Source: an uncultured Bacilli bacterium
GTDB taxonomy: Bacteria > Bacillota_I > Bacilli_A > RF39 > UBA660
Length of the DNA stretch: 6,735 nucleotides
NCBI GenBank assembly: GCA_947627405.1
Contig: CANQVY010000066.1
Coordinates: 1-6,735, forward strand
Direction of reading: 5' to 3'
The notes beneath the pieces were generated by a model. It had not been told where the DNA came from and did no database searches. It saw only the letters and a program-made list of their open reading frames with translations. Position 1 is the stretch's first letter. Each line of letters opens with the position of its first letter. The position numbers and the translations under genes are program-made. Shown here one piece after another: positions 5,204-6,735 of the stretch.

Positions 5204-6149
5204 ATTTGTTCTTTTCTTTATTATATTGCATACACTCTAAATTAAGATCATCTAACACTTTTTGAGCTTCTTCTAAAGTTTTTACACGTACACCACTAGC
5301 AAGTTTATGACCACCACCATTATATTTTTCAGCTATTTTATTAATTACAGGACCATTTGAACGGATGGATATTCTTATTATATCATTTTTAACATCTTCT
5401 GTGACAAATGCCCAAGTTTGTAACTCTTCAATGCCACTAAAGTTATTAATAATATTTCCCGCAGAAGCCGAATCAACTCCTAGTCTTTCTATATCTTTAG
5501 CCGTTAATATAATATAACCAAATTTATTTTCATTTATTTTTAAATTTTCAGCAATATACCCTTCTAATTTTACTTCACTCATAGGTCTCGAATATAATTC
5601 ATTTAAAGCTTGTTCCATATCAAAAGTATATGCATTTACCATATCTGAAATAACTTTAAGTACCTTTGGAGATGCATTGTATAAAAGACGATTTGTATCT
5701 GACATAATTCCAATAAATATTGTTCTAGCAATTCTTTCGTTCATTTTTAATCCTGTAGCATTGATTAATTCTAAAACAATTTGTGAAGCCGAAGTTGCAG
5801 TTGTATCAATGAGTTCAATATCACAGAATTTTTCTATAAATTGATGATGATCTATTTTAATTTTATAATCATAGGTATTGATATCTGTTATATCCACACG
5901 TGATATATTTGGTGTATCTAATACAATTAATAATGCTTTTTTATATTCTTCATTTTTATCAAGAGAACCAATATAAGAAAATTTGGAGCTTCCATTTCCA
6001 ATGGCATAAACTTTCTTCTTAGGAAATGTTAATCGAATGCTATCTCTTAAAGCAATTTGACTACTCATCGCATCAGGATCTACTCCTATGTGCCTTACTA
6101 GTACAATGGTTTGGTATTTTTCAATTTGTTTGTATATTTCTTCAAACAT
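5202..6149 (-). CDS. nrnA: DHH/DHHA1 phosphoesterase, NrnA-type oligoribonuclease / pAp phosphatase
   Basis: This 315-aa cytoplasmic, metal-dependent phosphoesterase has the DHH plus DHHA1 architecture. NrnA removes nucleotides from very short RNAs (nanoRNAs) and dephosphorylates 3'-phosphoadenosine 5'-phosphate, a product of sulfate assimilation and of phosphopantetheinyl turnover. Metal-ligand motifs are visible in order: HIGVDPDA (His20, Asp24, Asp26), VLDTPN (Asp78), IDHH (Asp100-His101-His102) and SDT (Asp151). The C-terminal DHHA1 domain carries the substrate-binding NGGGHKLASG (277-286). All expected residues are present and the length is typical. The ATG at 6149 has AGGATG five bases upstream, and the gene starts 13 nt after the ackA stop. 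Cyclic-dinucleotide activities of other DHH proteins (GdpP, PgpH) are less likely because the PAS, GGDEF and membrane domains are absent. A Mollicutes-type pApA/nanoRNase role remains possible. Confidence 0.9.
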   Translation of the reverse strand: MFEEIYKQIEKYQTIVLVRHIGVDPDAMSSQIALRDSIRLTFPKKKVYAIGNGSSKFSYIGSLDKNEEYKKALLIVLDTPNISRVDITDINTYDYKIKIDHHQFIEKFCDIELIDTTATSASQIVLELINATGLKMNERIARTIFIGIMSDTNRLLYNASPKVLKVISDMVNAYTFDMEQALNELYSRPMSEVKLEGYIAENLKINENKFGYIILTAKDIERLGVDSASAGNIINNFSGIEELQTWAFVTEDVKNDIIRISIRSNGPVINKIAEKYNGGGHKLASGVRVKTLEEAQKVLDDLNLECMQYNKEKNK

Positions 6150-6162
6150 ATTATCATCCTAT

Positions 6163-6735
6163 CTATTTTATTAATGCAAGTGTATCTAAAGCAATCATTA
6201 ATTCTTCATCTGTTGGTACAATATACAAGGCTGTTGTTGAATCTTCAGTTGAAATTTTTTGGAACTTTCCTCTTACATTATTTTTTTCAACATCTAATTT
6301 TATGCCTAAACAAGCAAGTTTTTCTGCGATCATCATTCGTGCCTCTGGTGATTTTTCTCCTATCCCACCTGCAAAGCAAATGACATCTGCTCCACCTAAT
6401 AAAACATAATAATTTGCTATATAAGCAACGACAGATTTAATAAATTTTTCTTCCGTTAAAATGCATCGCTTATCACCCGCTTTATAGCCATCTTCAATAT
6501 CTCTTGAATCGGTATATTTACCACTTAAACCTAAATATCCTGATTTTTTATTTAAGGCATCTACAACCTCACTTGCATTCAATCCTGCCTTTTCCATAAC
6601 ATATGGAATAATAGAAGGATCAACATCCCCACTACGAGTTCCCATAACAATTCCTGCAAGAGGAGTAAATCCCATTGAAGTATCTATACATTTTCCATCT
6701 TTAATAGCTGTAACAGAACCACCATTTCCTAAATG
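6163..6735 (-). CDS. ackA: Acetate kinase AckA, C-terminal half (5' end off the right edge)
   Basis: These are 191 codons, about half of the usual roughly 400-residue protein. Acetate kinase interconverts acetyl phosphate plus ADP with acetate plus ATP, giving ATP in fermentation through the Pta-AckA route. The frame is open to the last base, so the Met codon at 6675 is internal. The first visible residues are HLGNGGS, the conserved phosphate-loop histidine region (about His208 in Methanosarcina thermophila numbering). MGTRSGDVDP follows, with the catalytic arginine 33 residues further on, as in Arg241. The adenosine-site FAGGIGEKSPEAR and the terminal PTDEELMIA with the metal-binding glutamate complete the domain. 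Two small departures are seen: GGS where GSS or GAS is usual, and GGIGEK where AGIGEN is common. Neither touches a known catalytic residue. It is the first gene seen of the ackA-nrnA-ysxC operon; any promoter lies outside the window. Propionate/butyrate kinase relatives are less likely given these motifs. Confidence 0.94.
   Translation of the reverse strand, partial: HLGNGGSVTAIKDGKCIDTSMGFTPLAGIVMGTRSGDVDPSIIPYVMEKAGLNASEVVDALNKKSGYLGLSGKYTDSRDIEDGYKAGDKRCILTEEKFIKSVVAYIANYYVLLGGADVICFAGGIGEKSPEARMMIAEKLACLGIKLDVEKNNVRGKFQKISTEDSTTALYIVPTDEELMIALDTLALIK

Noticed and set aside
6026..6409. Plus-strand open frames at 6026-6409 and 6111-6383
   Set aside because: They are antisense to nrnA and ackA, which carry clear family motifs. 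Their translations are Phe/Leu/Ser-rich with no domain and no suitable ribosome-binding site.
1..6735. Defence system, CRISPR array, insertion sequence, tRNA or riboswitch
   Set aside because: No repeat array, transposase, cloverleaf or long structured leader was found. Genes and short spacers account for the window.

Overview
The window is AT-rich DNA that reads with the standard bacterial code: TGG encodes Trp and TGA is used as a stop. It opens with the C-terminus of the spore coat morphogenetic ATPase SpoIVA, so the source is an endospore-forming member of the Bacillota. The low GC, tight spacing and style of the AckA, NrnA and YsxC proteins suggest a Bacilli/Erysipelotrichia-like lineage. 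That placement is an inference, not a measurement.

Plus strand, left half. The 3' end of spoIVA (2-310) stops inside a rho-independent terminator. A sigma-A-type promoter follows and drives a tight three-gene lipid operon: a PlsC-family acyltransferase (371-946), an AMP-forming fatty acyl-CoA/acyl-ACP synthetase (949-2670) and a second PlsC-family acyltransferase (2657-3244, overlapping the synthetase). The set resembles the two activities of the fused Aas protein, split into separate genes with the acyltransferase duplicated on both sides. The likely job is activating free fatty acids and esterifying them onto (lyso)phospholipids or glycerol-phosphate. A 117-bp spacer follows, with a good promoter overlapped by palindromes, and then a 246-aa protein I do not recognise (3362-4102).

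Minus strand, right half. An operon enters from the right edge: ackA (acetate kinase, C-terminal half, 6735-6163), nrnA (DHH/DHHA1 nanoRNase/pAp phosphatase, 6149-5202) and ysxC/engB (ribosome-assembly GTPase, 5192-4599). It ends in a hairpin terminator that overlaps the ysxC stop codon. A separate 144-aa unrecognised gene follows, with a TTG start (4545-4111). It converges on the 246-aa gene, and both stop codons lie in one shared perfect hairpin.

The window is mostly housekeeping, sporulation and lipid genes. I see no CRISPR array, mobile element, tRNA or rRNA. The least ordinary parts are the acyltransferase-synthetase-acyltransferase operon with a divergent first acyltransferase, the two unrecognised genes, and the repeated placing of stop codons inside terminator stems. 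No intergenic stretch exceeds about 120 bp.
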